A stretch of 64,000 nt of DNA from Hymenobacter sp. UV11 (GCF_004684095.1 NZ_SRII01000008.1:124001-188000); one strand, 5' to 3'. Shown: positions 38,685 to 47,478, counted from the first letter of the stretch. The notes: generated from the sequence alone by a model not told the origin. Numbers and translations: made by a program.

Positions 38685-39731
38685 ATGGATATTTCCCGCA
38701 AAAAGCCGAGCTACCCGCTCACGCCGGCGCTGCGCCAGTACTTGCGCGACTACGACCGTGAGGCGCCGCTGCCGGTGAGCTACGCCGATTTGCTGCGCTT
38801 CAGCAACTCGTTTCCGCTGCTCGACCGGGCGGGGAAGGACACGCTGTGGCAAACAGTTTTTTACGAGCCCAGCGCCTTAGTGGAGCTCAGCCATGGCTTG
38901 GTGCAGGTGTATGCGCTGCTCAAAACGGCCGGCGACCTGTCGTTTGCCGACGACCTGCTGGCCGACCGCATCGACTACTGCCGCTTTGGCAACTCGCATC
39001 CGTTTCGGGTGCGCATCCTCAACCAGCTCAACGACAACTACGACTATTTTTATGTCAAACAGGCCGATGCCTCGCGCCTCTACGGTCTGGAGCTGGAGCA
39101 CCTGCTGTCGCCCAACTCGATGAACTACCTCGTCGACAACGGCAATACGCTCATTGAGGAACACATTGCTGGCATTCCGGGCGATGATTTTATTCGGCTG
39201 CGGCTCAACCAGCCGCACCTCAACCAGGTGCGCATCGCCAAGGAGTTCGTCAAGTTTAATGAGCGCTGCTTTGCCCGGCTGCTGGGCGATATGCGGGCTT
39301 ACAACTACGTTATCGACGTGACGCCCGACTTTGAGGATGAGCAGTATCGGGTGCGGGCCATCGACTTCGACCAGCAGAGCTACGAGGGCCGCCGGGCTAT
39401 GTACGTGCCTCAGTCATTCAAAGACAACCACGCCGTGGTGGAGCTGTGTGCCCGCCTGCTCAAGCCTTCCACGCTGCGCCAGTACCAGACCGAGGAGCGC
39501 ACGCTCATGGCCCGCCGCGCCCGCGCCGAGCGCCACCGCCTCAAGGCCCTGCTCGACGTGATGCGCCGCCAGCAGCTGGCCCCGGCCGACAAAGTAGACG
39601 AGCTCAAAGTGGCCCTCAACCGCTATCACCGCACCCATAAGTTCGACTCCTGCGACTCGATGGGCGACGTGGTGCGCCTGAACCTGTGGGTGATGCTGGG
39701 CCCCAGAACGTTGGCTACTGTAATGCCCTAA
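38685..39731 (+). CDS. Hypothetical cytosolic protein of 348 residues
   Basis: No signal peptide or membrane segment. The sequence is well-behaved and hydrophilic, with conserved-looking stretches such as NSMNYLVDNGNTLIEEHIAGIPGDDFI, NEFVKFNERCFARLLGDMRAYNYVID-like helix and RVRAIDFDQQSYEGRR. The order glycine-poor loop, then an acidic AIDFDQQ strand faintly recalls the metal-binding region of kinase-like folds, but no ATP loop is evident. A C-terminal Arg-rich helix (RRARAERHRLKALLDVMRR) may be a coiled coil. I do not recognise the family. The ATG is one base after the upstream inverted repeat. Confidence 0.8.
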   Translation: MDISRKKPSYPLTPALRQYLRDYDREAPLPVSYADLLRFSNSFPLLDRAGKDTLWQTVFYEPSALVELSHGLVQVYALLKTAGDLSFADDLLADRIDYCRFGNSHPFRVRILNQLNDNYDYFYVKQADASRLYGLELEHLLSPNSMNYLVDNGNTLIEEHIAGIPGDDFIRLRLNQPHLNQVRIAKEFVKFNERCFARLLGDMRAYNYVIDVTPDFEDEQYRVRAIDFDQQSYEGRRAMYVPQSFKDNHAVVELCARLLKPSTLRQYQTEERTLMARRARAERHRLKALLDVMRRQQLAPADKVDELKVALNRYHRTHKFDSCDSMGDVVRLNLWVMLGPRTLATVMP

Positions 39732-39793
39732 GCCCTCCGGCGATATACTACTTCAGCACGCACATTTAAGGGCTGCGGCCCCACCTTTTCGCT

Positions 39794-40162
39794 ATGGTAA
39801 CTATTGAACAACAGGGCGATGTAGTAGTATTCACCGTGCAGGGCTGGCACAAGCTCTGGGCGCTGCGTAGCGAATTGCGCATTCCGCAGGCAAATATTAA
39901 GGGAGCCCGACGCGACGCGGAAGCTTCGCATGCCAGTGGCTTGCGCATGCCTGGCACCAACGTGCCCGGCTTCCTGAAGGCCGGCACGTTCTACCTGGAT
40001 GGCTTCTTTGATAGTAAGCCCTCTTTCATAGATGTGCGGCACGATGAGAATACCATCGTAGTGGACCTGGCCGACGAGCAATTTACCCGCCTCATTATTG
40101 AAGTAGAAGACCCCGATGCGGCCGTGGCGCGGCTCACGCGGCTCGCTACCCCAACTACTTAA
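39794..40162 (+). CDS. Conserved hypothetical protein, PH-like domain suspected
   Basis: 122 residues. The pattern EQQGDVVVFTVQGWHKLWALRSELRIP, GLRMPGTNVPGFLKAGTFYLDG, ENTIVVDLADEQFTRLIIEVEDPDAAVARL resembles a small beta-rich conserved family seen in several phyla, probably a bacterial pleckstrin-homology-like fold. There are no catalytic residues to point to. It is cytosolic and ends just before a bidirectional terminator. Confidence 0.75.
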   Translation: MVTIEQQGDVVVFTVQGWHKLWALRSELRIPQANIKGARRDAEASHASGLRMPGTNVPGFLKAGTFYLDGFFDSKPSFIDVRHDENTIVVDLADEQFTRLIIEVEDPDAAVARLTRLATPTT

Positions 40163-40166
40163 AACC

Positions 40167-40206
40167 AAAAGGCAGTTGCCCCGAGCCGGAGCAACTGCCT
40201 TTTTTT
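40167..40206. terminator. Bidirectional terminator
   Basis: AAAAGGCAGTTGC (40167-40179) and GCAACTGCCTTTTTTT (from 40191) flank CCCGAGCCGGA. It separates the plus-strand hypothetical gene from the minus-strand CDGSH gene, whose stop codons are 65 bases apart. Confidence 0.88.
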
Positions 40207-40226
40207 AGGGGTACATGTGGCCGGAG

Positions 40227-40457
40227 CTACACCACCGGCTTCGGCGCGGGCAGGTCAAAGGCTACGGCGTCGTGGTCGAAATGGCCCTTGTGCGAACCAT
40301 CGCAGAAGGGCTTTTGCTTGCTCAGGCCGCAGCGGCAGATGCTGATGCGCTCGCGGCCGCCCAGGCCGTAGGCATTGCCCTGGGCATCAACGAGCTGAAT
40401 GTCTTCGCCTTCTACGCGGAGCGAACCATTGGAAAGAACTGTGAGCTTAGTAGCCAT
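40227..40457 (-). CDS. CDGSH-type iron-sulfur protein
   Basis: 76 residues. ISICRCGLSKQKPFCDGSHKGHF contains the CDGSH signature C-x-C-x(n)-CDGSH, whose three Cys and one His ligate a 2Fe-2S cluster (mitoNEET-like). The N-terminal beta strand TKLTVLSNGSLRVEG completes the small fold. It may carry electrons or clusters in the cytosol. The gene is isolated between a terminator and a short inverted repeat. Confidence 0.92.
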   Translation of the reverse strand: MATKLTVLSNGSLRVEGEDIQLVDAQGNAYGLGGRERISICRCGLSKQKPFCDGSHKGHFDHDAVAFDLPAPKPVV

Positions 40458-40487
40458 TTTGAAAAATTAGGAGTGAGGAATAAAAGC

Positions 40488-40517
40488 TGTCATTGCTTCG
40501 CTAGGCTCGCAATGACA
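40488..40517. repeat. Minimal family B inverted repeat
   Basis: TGTCATTGCTTCGCTAGGCT...CGCAATGACA: only the outer ten bases TGTCATTGCx/CGCAATGACA of family B remain, in the gap between the CDGSH gene and the GNAT gene. Confidence 0.65.
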
Positions 40518-40527
40518 TATAAGTGAT

Positions 40528-41052
40528 TTACAGTTCTTTCCGTAGCACATAATCGTTCATCCAGAACGGGCCGATGGCAACATCTTCCTCACGGTGCTGC
40601 GCGAAGCCCTGGCGCTCGTAGAAGGCCAGCGCCGGGTTGTGGCGGTTCACATTGAGCTCCAGGGCTTTGCCGCCGGCCTCGCGCACGGCGCCTACCACGG
40701 CTTGCACCAGGTTCTGGCCCAGGCCCTGGCCCTGGTGCGAGGGTAGGACGTAGATTTTGTTGAGGTGATAGACGCCCTCCGGCTTTTCGGAATAGGAAGC
40801 GAAGCCGCTGGGCTGCCCCTCCACGTAGGCAAGCAAAAACTGGTGGTGCTGGTCGCGCATCTGGCGCAGTAAGGAGGCCGGCGTGTAGATGACGCGGTAC
40901 ATGTAGTCAATCTGCTCCTTCGAGATGATGAAGCGGTAGGTGGGCTCCCAGGTAGCTTCGGCTAGCCCAATGATGGTAGGGATATCCTGCTCGGTGGCGG
41001 GCTGAATGTGCAGGGGCGTGGCCGGAATGGCCGGGGTAGCGCGAGTGGGCAT
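40528..41052 (-). CDS. GNAT family N-acetyltransferase
   Basis: About 174 residues. IQPATEQDIPTIIGLAEATW starts the fold; HLNKIYVLPSHQGQGLGQNLVQAVVGAV gives the acetyl-CoA pyrophosphate loop Q-x-x-G-x-G/A; ALELNVNRHNPALAFYERQGF is the usual motif B. It transfers an acetyl group to an unknown amine. The conserved core is complete. The ATG at 41052 fits family length; the frame is open for 22 more codons upstream with no better start. Confidence 0.93.
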   Translation of the reverse strand: MPTRATPAIPATPLHIQPATEQDIPTIIGLAEATWEPTYRFIISKEQIDYMYRVIYTPASLLRQMRDQHHQFLLAYVEGQPSGFASYSEKPEGVYHLNKIYVLPSHQGQGLGQNLVQAVVGAVREAGGKALELNVNRHNPALAFYERQGFAQHREEDVAIGPFWMNDYVLRKEL

Positions 41053-41188
41053 AACGAACGAATAATCGGGCGAAGGTCGGCCAAAAAACCGACTTCTACG
41101 CCGGGTAGGCATACGCAACGCCGCCCTGGCGCGTTAAGTTGGCCCGGAGCTGGCAAAGCATTTTTTGCCAGATTCCGTACTAAACCCC

Positions 41189-41683
41189 ATGAATAAGCTT
41201 CTTTTTTCCCTGCGCCCTACGGCGTTTGCCCTGCTAGCTGCCGCGCTACCGCTCTTGGCTGCCGCCCAGAACTCGCGCCAGGACAGCCTCTTGCGCCGGG
41301 GCGACCTGGCGGGCGGGCGGCCCCAGGCGTCGGCCCCGCGCCCCGCCGCTGCTACCCGCCCTTTCCTGGCCAATGCTGACCCCGGCCTGACCAAAATCAT
41401 GCACGAAAGCGTGGATGTAAACCACCTGTCGGCCCCACAATTGCTCGACGTGTACAGCCGTTTCCTGGACGCTACCCGCGACCAGCGCCGCAGCTGGGAT
41501 GGCAAGGAGTGGGACGAGGCCAGCGCCACCCTCACCCGCCTCAACGCCCGCTACGAAGCCGTGCGCCTCGACCTGCCGCTCGACGACCGCCTCACGGTGC
41601 GCAGCTACCAGGGCGAGTTTCGCACCCTGCAAGGGGCGCGCCGCGTCAAAGACCGTATCGACGAAAGCAAGAGCAACCGCTAA
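41189..41683 (+). CDS. Secreted hypothetical protein
   Basis: About 164 residues. MNKLLFSLRPTAFALLAAALPLLAAA is a signal peptide, followed by a low-complexity Ala/Pro-rich section and a helical part (LSAPQLLDVYSRFLDATRDQRRSW, LTRLNARYEAVRLDLPLDDRL). I do not recognise a domain. The ATG at 41189 is preferred over a TTG eight codons earlier because it starts the signal peptide. The gene is divergent from the GNAT gene. Confidence 0.7.
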   Translation: MNKLLFSLRPTAFALLAAALPLLAAAQNSRQDSLLRRGDLAGGRPQASAPRPAAATRPFLANADPGLTKIMHESVDVNHLSAPQLLDVYSRFLDATRDQRRSWDGKEWDEASATLTRLNARYEAVRLDLPLDDRLTVRSYQGEFRTLQGARRVKDRIDESKSNR

Positions 41684-41743
41684 TAGCGCGAAATTTTCGC
41701 TGCGCCTTAATAGCCAATGCCTTAGGCAGCAGCAGCTAAAGGC

Positions 41744-42190
41744 CTAGTGATGCGTGAGCCACTGCCAGGCCGGCCCCACGTGGCGAAACGGCCGGGCCCG
41801 GAGCTGCTGCTGCAGAGCAGCCATAAACTCGGGGTTGCCGGGGTAGCTGGTGAGGCGGCTGGCAGGGTCACGCGAGAGCACGTGGGCCACCGTGCGCAGC
41901 CCTTTTTGGATGGCCGCTGGCAGCCACTCGTAGTGCAGCCAGGGCAGGGCCTCGCTCCACTCGCCCGATACCAAGCTGTGGTCGCTGAGCACCCGCTGGG
42001 GTAAGCTGCGGCCCTCAAATAGCCGCATGCCGGCTTTGGCGCCGCGCACCAGGCTATCGGCCGTGAGGTGGCCGTGCCAGCGCACATGCAGCAGGTCGAG
42101 GTGCGGGTAAAAATCGTAATCGGCCAGCAGCGCCCCGTGTTGGTCGGGCAGGCTCAACAGTTGGGTAGTGTCGGTAGGGAGAGATATCAT
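41744..42190 (-). CDS. Hypothetical protein, STAS/SpoIIAA-like fold possible
   Basis: About 148 residues. ADYDFYPHLDLLHVRWHGHLTADSLVRGAKAGMRLFEGRSLPQRVLSDHSLVSGEWSEALPWLHYEWLP has the strand-helix rhythm of STAS-like proteins found singly in Cytophagales (a strand, HGHLT, helix, LSDHS strand). No phosphorylatable Ser motif is certain. The ATG at 42190 is chosen because the upstream extension covers the dNK promoter region. Confidence 0.65.
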   Translation of the reverse strand: MISLPTDTTQLLSLPDQHGALLADYDFYPHLDLLHVRWHGHLTADSLVRGAKAGMRLFEGRSLPQRVLSDHSLVSGEWSEALPWLHYEWLPAAIQKGLRTVAHVLSRDPASRLTSYPGNPEFMAALQQQLRARPFRHVGPAWQWLTHH

Positions 42191-42250
42191 AGCCGGAAGG
42201 GGGGTAGGAGAGTATAGTAGCGGGAAGGTGGGTAGGAGAGGGTAGTAGCT

Positions 42251-42258
42251 TATCTTTG
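42251..42258 (+). promoter_or_regulatory. Promoter -7 element of the deoxynucleoside kinase gene
   Basis: TATCTTTG matches TAnnTTTG; transcription would start near 42264, leaving a leader of about 30 bases to the ATG at 42295. No -33 TTG is evident. Confidence 0.55.
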
Positions 42259-42294
42259 ACGTCCGCATTTCGTCCGCCAACTGTTTTTTAGTTT

Positions 42295-42918
42295 ATGCAC
42301 ATTGCTATCGTCGGTAATATCGGAGCCGGCAAAACGACGCTGGCCCACAAGCTGGCCCAGCACTTTCGGTGGGAAGTATTTTTAGAAGAGGTCGATGACA
42401 ATCCGTATCTCAAAGACTTCTACGCAGATATGCCCCGGTGGGCGTTCCATTTGCAGGTATATTTTTTGAACGGCCGCTTTCGCCAAACGCAGCACATCAA
42501 GACGTTAGTGCAACAAGGCAAGAGCGTCATTCAGGACCGCACCATTTACGAGGATGCGCACATCTTCGCGGCCAATCTGCACCAGTCGGGCCTACTGGCC
42601 GAGCGCGACTACACGAATTACTATGCCCTTTTTGAGAGCCTCATAAGCCTGGTGAACCCACCCGACCTGCTGCTCTACCTACGCGCCGACCTGCCTAAGC
42701 TCATCGGTCAAATTGAAAAACGGGGCCGCGACTACGAAAATTCCATCAGTATTGAGTACCTGAAAAACCTCAACGAGCACTACGACCAGTGGATTGCCGA
42801 CTACAAGTATGGCAAGCTGCTCATCGTCGATGTCAATGAGCTGGACTACGTGCGGCGCCCCGAGGACCTGGGCACCATTATCGAGCGGATAGAAGGGAAG
42901 CTGTTTGGGCTGTTTTAA
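42295..42918 (+). CDS. Deoxynucleoside kinase
   Basis: 207 residues. MHIAIVGNIGAGKTTLAHKLAQHF carries the P-loop (GxxxxGKT), EVFLEEVDDNPYLKDFYADM the substrate Glu region, VIQDRTIYEDAHIFA the DRS-like catalytic D/R motif (DRT here), and LIGQIEKRGRDYEN the lid arginines. It phosphorylates deoxynucleosides with ATP for nucleotide salvage in the cytosol. Length is typical of the dGK/dAK-like bacterial branch; specificity cannot be told from sequence alone. Confidence 0.93.
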   Translation: MHIAIVGNIGAGKTTLAHKLAQHFRWEVFLEEVDDNPYLKDFYADMPRWAFHLQVYFLNGRFRQTQHIKTLVQQGKSVIQDRTIYEDAHIFAANLHQSGLLAERDYTNYYALFESLISLVNPPDLLLYLRADLPKLIGQIEKRGRDYENSISIEYLKNLNEHYDQWIADYKYGKLLIVDVNELDYVRRPEDLGTIIERIEGKLFGLF

Positions 42919-42933
42919 CGAGTTGAGTGGGAG

Positions 42934-43605
42934 CTAGGCTAGGAGTGCTTGGTTGAGATACTCCACCCACGGCCGGGCGGCCACTATGCCCGCCACCAGG
43001 CGGTCGAGGAAATCAGGCGCTCCTACTTCCTCATCCGAAAAAAGCCGGACTACGCCAAAGCTTTTGAGCTTGAGATAGGGTAGGTCGGGGTCGTCGGCCG
43101 CGTAGCCGCGTGGGGGGCGGCTAAGCTGCTCCACGCTCCTGTCCAGGCCAGTGGGGAAGTGTTGGAGCAGGTCTTTATCCGCAATAATACGGTGAAAACC
43201 AGTGCTATCATAATGAATCTCCTGCCGAATGGCGGCCAGCTCGGCGGGGGTAGGGCTAAAGCGCCCGGCCCGCAGCCACGAGCCGCCGCCCGGCATCAGG
43301 GCCACGAAATAGCCAGCGCGCAGGGCGTGGCGCCCGCCTGGCACCAGCCCCGCGCCCAGGCGGCGCTTGTAGGGCTCGGGGTCGCGCTGGCTGCGGTCGT
43401 TCTTGTGCAAGCGAAACATCGTTTGCGTTGGCGTGAGGCCCGCCAGCTCGGGTAGGGCGGGCGTAGCCCGGTGCAGCACTTCCGCCACGAGGCCGGCAAA
43501 GGCATCGCGGGCACGCAGGTAGTCGGCGCGGTGGTCCTGCATCCAGGCCGTATTGTTGTTTGCCGCCAGGCGGCGCAAAAAATCCAGAACAAAGGCTATT
43601 TCCAT
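42934..43605 (-). CDS. DUF2461 family protein
   Basis: About 223 residues. FVLDFLRRLAANNNTAWMQDHRADYLRARDAFAGLVAEVLH is the diagnostic DUF2461 start (FLxxLxxNNxxxWF-like); FRLHKNDRSQRDPEPYKRRLGA, then GYFVALMPGGGSWLRAGRFSPTPAELAAIRQEI and LKSFGVVRLFSDEEVGAPDF complete the domain. Function of the family is unknown; it is widely found as a single gene. The ATG at 43605 fits family length, the upstream frame being extension. Confidence 0.87.
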   Translation of the reverse strand: MEIAFVLDFLRRLAANNNTAWMQDHRADYLRARDAFAGLVAEVLHRATPALPELAGLTPTQTMFRLHKNDRSQRDPEPYKRRLGAGLVPGGRHALRAGYFVALMPGGGSWLRAGRFSPTPAELAAIRQEIHYDSTGFHRIIADKDLLQHFPTGLDRSVEQLSRPPRGYAADDPDLPYLKLKSFGVVRLFSDEEVGAPDFLDRLVAGIVAARPWVEYLNQALLA

Positions 43606-43663
43606 ACCGGCCCCTAAACGGCGCGGCGGGCCGGAGGTTGGCCGAAATGGAAGGGGTAGGGCA

Positions 43664-43721
43664 GCACCATTATGCTGGGGCGAGGGCTCGTGAAGAGCGC
43701 CTTGCCCCAGCATAATGGTGC
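43664..43721. repeat. Inverted repeat, singleton
   Basis: GCACCATTATGCTGGGGC and its exact complement GCCCCAGCATAATGGTGC around a spacer of about 20 bases. It lies between the DUF2461 and MOSC genes, both minus strand, and can act as terminator of the MOSC transcript. Confidence 0.78.
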
Positions 43722-43733
43722 CGTATGTAGAAG

Positions 43734-44558
43734 CTAGCCCAGCACCACCTTATCGCCCACCCGTAGGTGGCCGGTGACAGGCCCGGTCACGTTCTGCCCA
43801 AAAATGACCTTGCCATCGGGCTTGCGGTAGGTGGCCAGCGTGCGAAGCGGCTCGCCGGTTGGGTCTTTTTGGGCCGTGGCCTGGTCGATGGTCGTGACCA
43901 CGCAGCGCCCGCAGCCGCGCACCGCCCGGAACGGCAGGTTGTTGATGCGCAGGTCGGCCCAGGCCATTTCGGCGTCGGCGACGGCCCCGCGCACCACCAG
44001 GTTGGGGCGGAAGCGGTCCATGGGCACAGGCTCGGTGAGCTGGGTATTGAGCTTGGCCAGCGACTCTTCGGTGGCCAGCAGGTAGGGGTAGCCGTCGGCG
44101 AAGCTGACGAGCGTGCCGGCCAGGTTGTACTCGGGCTCGCACTCGCGGCGGGCCATGTCCGACATGTATACCAGCTTGCAGGGCTGGCCCAGGGCCTCGC
44201 TCAGCCACTCATCGGCGGCCCTGGTGCCGCGCCAGGCAAACACCATATCATCCCAGATAGTGACGAAGAGCGTGCGCTCGGGGGTGGCTTCAAATGGAAT
44301 GTAGAGGGGTAGCAACTCGGGCCGCTTCTGGTGGCGCAGCAGGAAGCCGTTGTAGGCCGGCTCAACGGCCAGCAGGGCCATTTGGGCGTGTTCGCGCTGC
44401 GTCAGGAAGCGGTTGCGCTCGTCCACTATCAGCCAGCGGCGGTCGTGGCGCAGGCCCTGCGGCGTGAGGTCGGCAGCGGGTAAGCTGATGCCGCCTAATG
44501 ACTTAATCGGGTAAATAAAAAGGCCAGTGAGCGTGAGCGGCGAAGAAGATGCGGACAT
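43734..44558 (-). CDS. MOSC domain protein (YcbX/mARC-like)
   Basis: 274 residues. The N-terminal beta-barrel starts TGLFIYPIKSLGGISLPAADLTPQGLRHDRRWLIVDERNRFLTQRE, diagnostic for MOSCN domains; the MOSC domain follows with MDRFRPNLVVRGA, and FRAVRGCGRCVVTTIDQATAQ contains the conserved Cys that ligates the molybdenum cofactor (CxRC-type). It could reduce N-hydroxylated compounds, as YcbX and mARC do. TACCTTTG ends five bases before the ATG, so the message may be almost leaderless. Confidence 0.92.
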   Translation of the reverse strand: MSASSSPLTLTGLFIYPIKSLGGISLPAADLTPQGLRHDRRWLIVDERNRFLTQREHAQMALLAVEPAYNGFLLRHQKRPELLPLYIPFEATPERTLFVTIWDDMVFAWRGTRAADEWLSEALGQPCKLVYMSDMARRECEPEYNLAGTLVSFADGYPYLLATEESLAKLNTQLTEPVPMDRFRPNLVVRGAVADAEMAWADLRINNLPFRAVRGCGRCVVTTIDQATAQKDPTGEPLRTLATYRKPDGKVIFGQNVTGPVTGHLRVGDKVVLG

Positions 44559-44563
44559 ACCTG

Positions 44564-44571
44564 CAAAGGTA
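44564..44571 (-). promoter_or_regulatory. -7 element directly upstream of the MOSC gene
   Basis: TACCTTTG on the minus strand (44571-44564) fits TAnnTTTG exactly. Its expected start point is at or within one or two bases of the ATG at 44558, which would give a leaderless mRNA. No -33 TTG was found. Confidence 0.5.
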
Positions 44572-44668
44572 GCCCAGCGGGAAATTTGACCTTACTGAAG
44601 GGGGTAGGAAAAATCACGGCCAGCGTAATTCTCCCTACCCCCCTTCGGTGCGGCCAAGGCCTGTTTCC

Positions 44669-45664
44669 TCAATGCAGCGCCCGCTTCTTCACCATGCCGC
44701 CTTTGGCATCGTTGACGCTGTGCATGATGATGAACGCCTTGGGGTCGAGCTGGTTAACCTCGGTGGTAACCTGGCTCACTTCCAAGCGGGTAACCACGGT
44801 GAACACAATGTCAATGGGGCTGGGCTGCTCGCCGTGCGAGCCGTAGCCGCGGTGCCCGGCGTACACCGTCACGCCCCGGCCCAGGCGCTCGGTAAGGGCG
44901 CGCCGGATGGCATCGCTGTGCTCCGAAATGATGGTGACGCCGGTGTACTCCTCAATGCCATTGACCACAAACTCAATGGTTTTGGAGGCGGCCAAGTAGG
45001 TGAGGATGGAGTAAAGCGCCGTTTGCACCGATATGACCAGGGCCACGACCAGGAATATTAAGATATTGAGCACCAGCACGAAGTCGCCCACGCTCAGGCT
45101 GGCTTTGCGGCTCAGGTACACGGCCAGAATTTCGGTGCCGTCGAGCACGCCGCCGCCGCGCATGGCCAGCCCAATGCCCGCGCCCAAGAAAAAGCCGCCA
45201 AACACGGCAATCAGCATCTTATCCTGGGTGATGACCGGGAAATGCACCACCACCAGCACCGCTGCTAGCCCCAGAATGGCCGCCAGCGCTTTCAGGGCGA
45301 ATTCCTTCCCCAACTGCCGGTAGCCCAGCCAGATAAAGGGCAAATTCAGCACCACCAAAAACACCGAAAAGGGCAGGTTGGGCAGCAGCCGCGCCGCCAG
45401 CAGCGAGATGCCGGTAACCCCGCCGTCAAATAAGCCATTGGGTAAAATGAAGGACTCCAGTCCCAGGCCCGCCGAAAAAATGCCGGCTACCAGGTACAAA
45501 AGGCCCCCCACCTGCCGCCGCCACGCGGGCTGAGCCGGGTGAGCGGCGGCAGGTGGGTGCGCGTCGGCAATGGCCGGGTGGCCGGCCAAAGCGGGGGTAG
45601 GGGCCGCCGGGTGGGCCGCCCGGAGCCGGCGCATGCGCTCCAGGATGAATAATTGAGGAACCAT
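44669..45664 (-). CDS. YitT family membrane protein with DUF2179 domain
   Basis: 331 residues. After an Ala/Pro-rich cytosolic lead, about five hydrophobic helices form the YitT core: LYLVAGIFSAGLGLESFILPNGLFDGGVTGISLL, FSVFLVVLNLPFIWLGY, FGGFFLGAGIGLAMRGGGVLDGTEILAVYLSR and FVLVLNILIFLVVALVI. The C-terminal soluble domain (TIEFVVNGIEEYTGVTIISEHSDAIRRAL, VTVYAGHRGYG, DIVFTVVTRLEVSQV) is DUF2179. Transported substrate or role is unknown in the family. Confidence 0.92.
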   Translation of the reverse strand: MVPQLFILERMRRLRAAHPAAPTPALAGHPAIADAHPPAAAHPAQPAWRRQVGGLLYLVAGIFSAGLGLESFILPNGLFDGGVTGISLLAARLLPNLPFSVFLVVLNLPFIWLGYRQLGKEFALKALAAILGLAAVLVVVHFPVITQDKMLIAVFGGFFLGAGIGLAMRGGGVLDGTEILAVYLSRKASLSVGDFVLVLNILIFLVVALVISVQTALYSILTYLAASKTIEFVVNGIEEYTGVTIISEHSDAIRRALTERLGRGVTVYAGHRGYGSHGEQPSPIDIVFTVVTRLEVSQVTTEVNQLDPKAFIIMHSVNDAKGGMVKKRALH

Positions 45665-45705
45665 ACCCCGCGCTTACGCAGAAACGGATGTTACCGCCGT
45701 GCTTA

Positions 45706-47478
45706 CTATTTCTTCGCAGCCGCTTCCTGGCTGGCCAGGCGCACGGCTTCGTAGAGGTCTACTACCCCGCCGGTGGCGGATAACGTGCTGAAATCGGCCT
45801 TTTTACCGTCTTCGCCGGGCACCAGCACCTGGGTGTGGTGCACCTGGGCCGACTGCCGGATAATGCGCTTGAGGTCGACGGCCGTGAGGCTGGGGAAATA
45901 CGACTTGAGCACCGCCGCTACCCCCGCCGTGACGGGCGAAGCCATGCTGGTGCCGCTTTCCATGCCGTACTTATTGCCGGGCAGCGTGGAGAAAATGCCC
46001 ACGCCGGGCGCAAACACGTCGACCTGGCGCTTAGAGTAGTTACTGAAGCTGGCGGGCAGGTTCTCATCGTCCTGCGGGCCCGAGGCGCCGATGGTGAGCA
46101 GGTTGGGCGGCGTGGTGCCGTTGAGGTAGTAGGAAGAGGGGTAGTGCGGCGTCACGTCGAGGTTATCGTCCTCATTGCCAGCGGCGTGCACCAGCAGCAC
46201 GTTCTTGCTGGCCGCGTACTTGTAGGCAGCTTCCACGGCCGGGCGCTGGGGCGAGAATTCCTTGCCGAAGCTCATGTTAATAATCTGCGCGCCATTGTCC
46301 ACAGCGTAGCGGATGGCATTGGCCACGTCCTTGTCGCGCTCGTCGCCGTTGGGCACGGTGCGCACGCTCATTACCTGCACCGGCGTCGCAGCAATGCCCT
46401 GAACGCCAATATCATTGCTGCGCACGGCCGCGATAATGCCCGCTACATGCGTGCCGTGCAGGGCGTCGGGGCCCATCACGTCGTTGTTGCCATAGTTGCG
46501 CTGGTCCACGTCGTCGGGGTTGTCGCCCACAATCTCAGCGCGGGCATTGAACTTGGTGTTCATGCTGTAGTCGAGCTGCTCGCGCTGGTCCTTCATCTCG
46601 GTATCGAGCTCGGCCAATAGGGCGTCGGTATCGCCGATGCCGCCCTGCTTCATGTTCTGATACAGGCTCAGGAGGGCGCCCTTCAGGTCTTCGCTCGGAA
46701 TGTTGGCGGCGGCTACGCGTAGGGTGGTCGTGTCCACTTTCGTTACCCCCGCTTTTTCCTTGATGGCAGCCGTGAGCTGCGTAATGAAGCTCTTGGTCTG
46801 GTCAAACTGGCCCACCTCGCCGGTCAGCTCCTTGCGCTTGGCGTCGTAGGCTTTCTTGGCCTTGAGGTAAAGCGAGTAGTCGGCGCGCTCAGTGGGTTTA
46901 ATCTGGGCGCTGGTTTTACCCGCAAAGCGCGGCCCGTACTTGGCCACAATGCGCGTCGATTCCAAGGTTTCAACCGAGATATTGCGGCCGTCCTTGCCAC
47001 CCAGGAAGTTCCAGCCGTGCACGTCGTCGATGTAGCCATTGTGGTCATCGTCAATTCCATTGCCTGGAATTTCGCCGGGGTTGCGCCACAGCACGGGCTT
47101 CAGGTCCACGTGGGCGGTGTCGATGCCCGAGTCAATGACGGCCACGATAACGGGCGCGGGCGTGCGGCCTTTCAGCAGCTCGGCGTAGGTGCGGGTGGTG
47201 CCGGTGCCGGGCGTTTTGTCCAGCTGCGGGTCGCGTAGGTACCACTGCGCCTGGGCGGCTTCGGCCACAGTGGGGCCGGCGGGGGGGGTAGGGGCAGTGC
47301 TTGCCGGGGCAGGCACGTCGGGCGTCACGGGGGCCACCGGCGCGGCGGGCGCGCTGGTCACGGTGGAGGCGACAGCCTGGGCAGGGGTAGTGGTTTGGGC
47401 TACGCGGCAGCTGGTAGCCAGCAAAAGGGAGGAAGCCAGCGCCACGCGCGGCCAGCTAGCAGGTTGGATAAGGAGCAT
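45706..47478 (-). CDS. Subtilisin-like S8 serine peptidase, exported
   Basis: About 590 residues. The N-terminus MLLIQPASWPRVALASSLLLATSC is a lipoprotein-like signal, then a Pro/Ala/Thr linker. The S8 triad is complete: VIAVIDSGIDTAHVDL (Asp), LHGTHVAGIIAAVRS (His) and ESGTSMASPVTAGVAA (Ser), with the oxyanion Asn in HAAGNEDDN. Between Asp and His lies a long insertion of about 200 residues, helical and Lys/Thr-rich, which is larger than in simple subtilisins. It likely acts in the periplasm or outside. The ATG at 47478 is preferred over a TTG 12 codons earlier. Confidence 0.93.
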   Translation of the reverse strand: MLLIQPASWPRVALASSLLLATSCRVAQTTTPAQAVASTVTSAPAAPVAPVTPDVPAPASTAPTPPAGPTVAEAAQAQWYLRDPQLDKTPGTGTTRTYAELLKGRTPAPVIVAVIDSGIDTAHVDLKPVLWRNPGEIPGNGIDDDHNGYIDDVHGWNFLGGKDGRNISVETLESTRIVAKYGPRFAGKTSAQIKPTERADYSLYLKAKKAYDAKRKELTGEVGQFDQTKSFITQLTAAIKEKAGVTKVDTTTLRVAAANIPSEDLKGALLSLYQNMKQGGIGDTDALLAELDTEMKDQREQLDYSMNTKFNARAEIVGDNPDDVDQRNYGNNDVMGPDALHGTHVAGIIAAVRSNDIGVQGIAATPVQVMSVRTVPNGDERDKDVANAIRYAVDNGAQIINMSFGKEFSPQRPAVEAAYKYAASKNVLLVHAAGNEDDNLDVTPHYPSSYYLNGTTPPNLLTIGASGPQDDENLPASFSNYSKRQVDVFAPGVGIFSTLPGNKYGMESGTSMASPVTAGVAAVLKSYFPSLTAVDLKRIIRQSAQVHHTQVLVPGEDGKKADFSTLSATGGVVDLYEAVRLASQEAAAKK

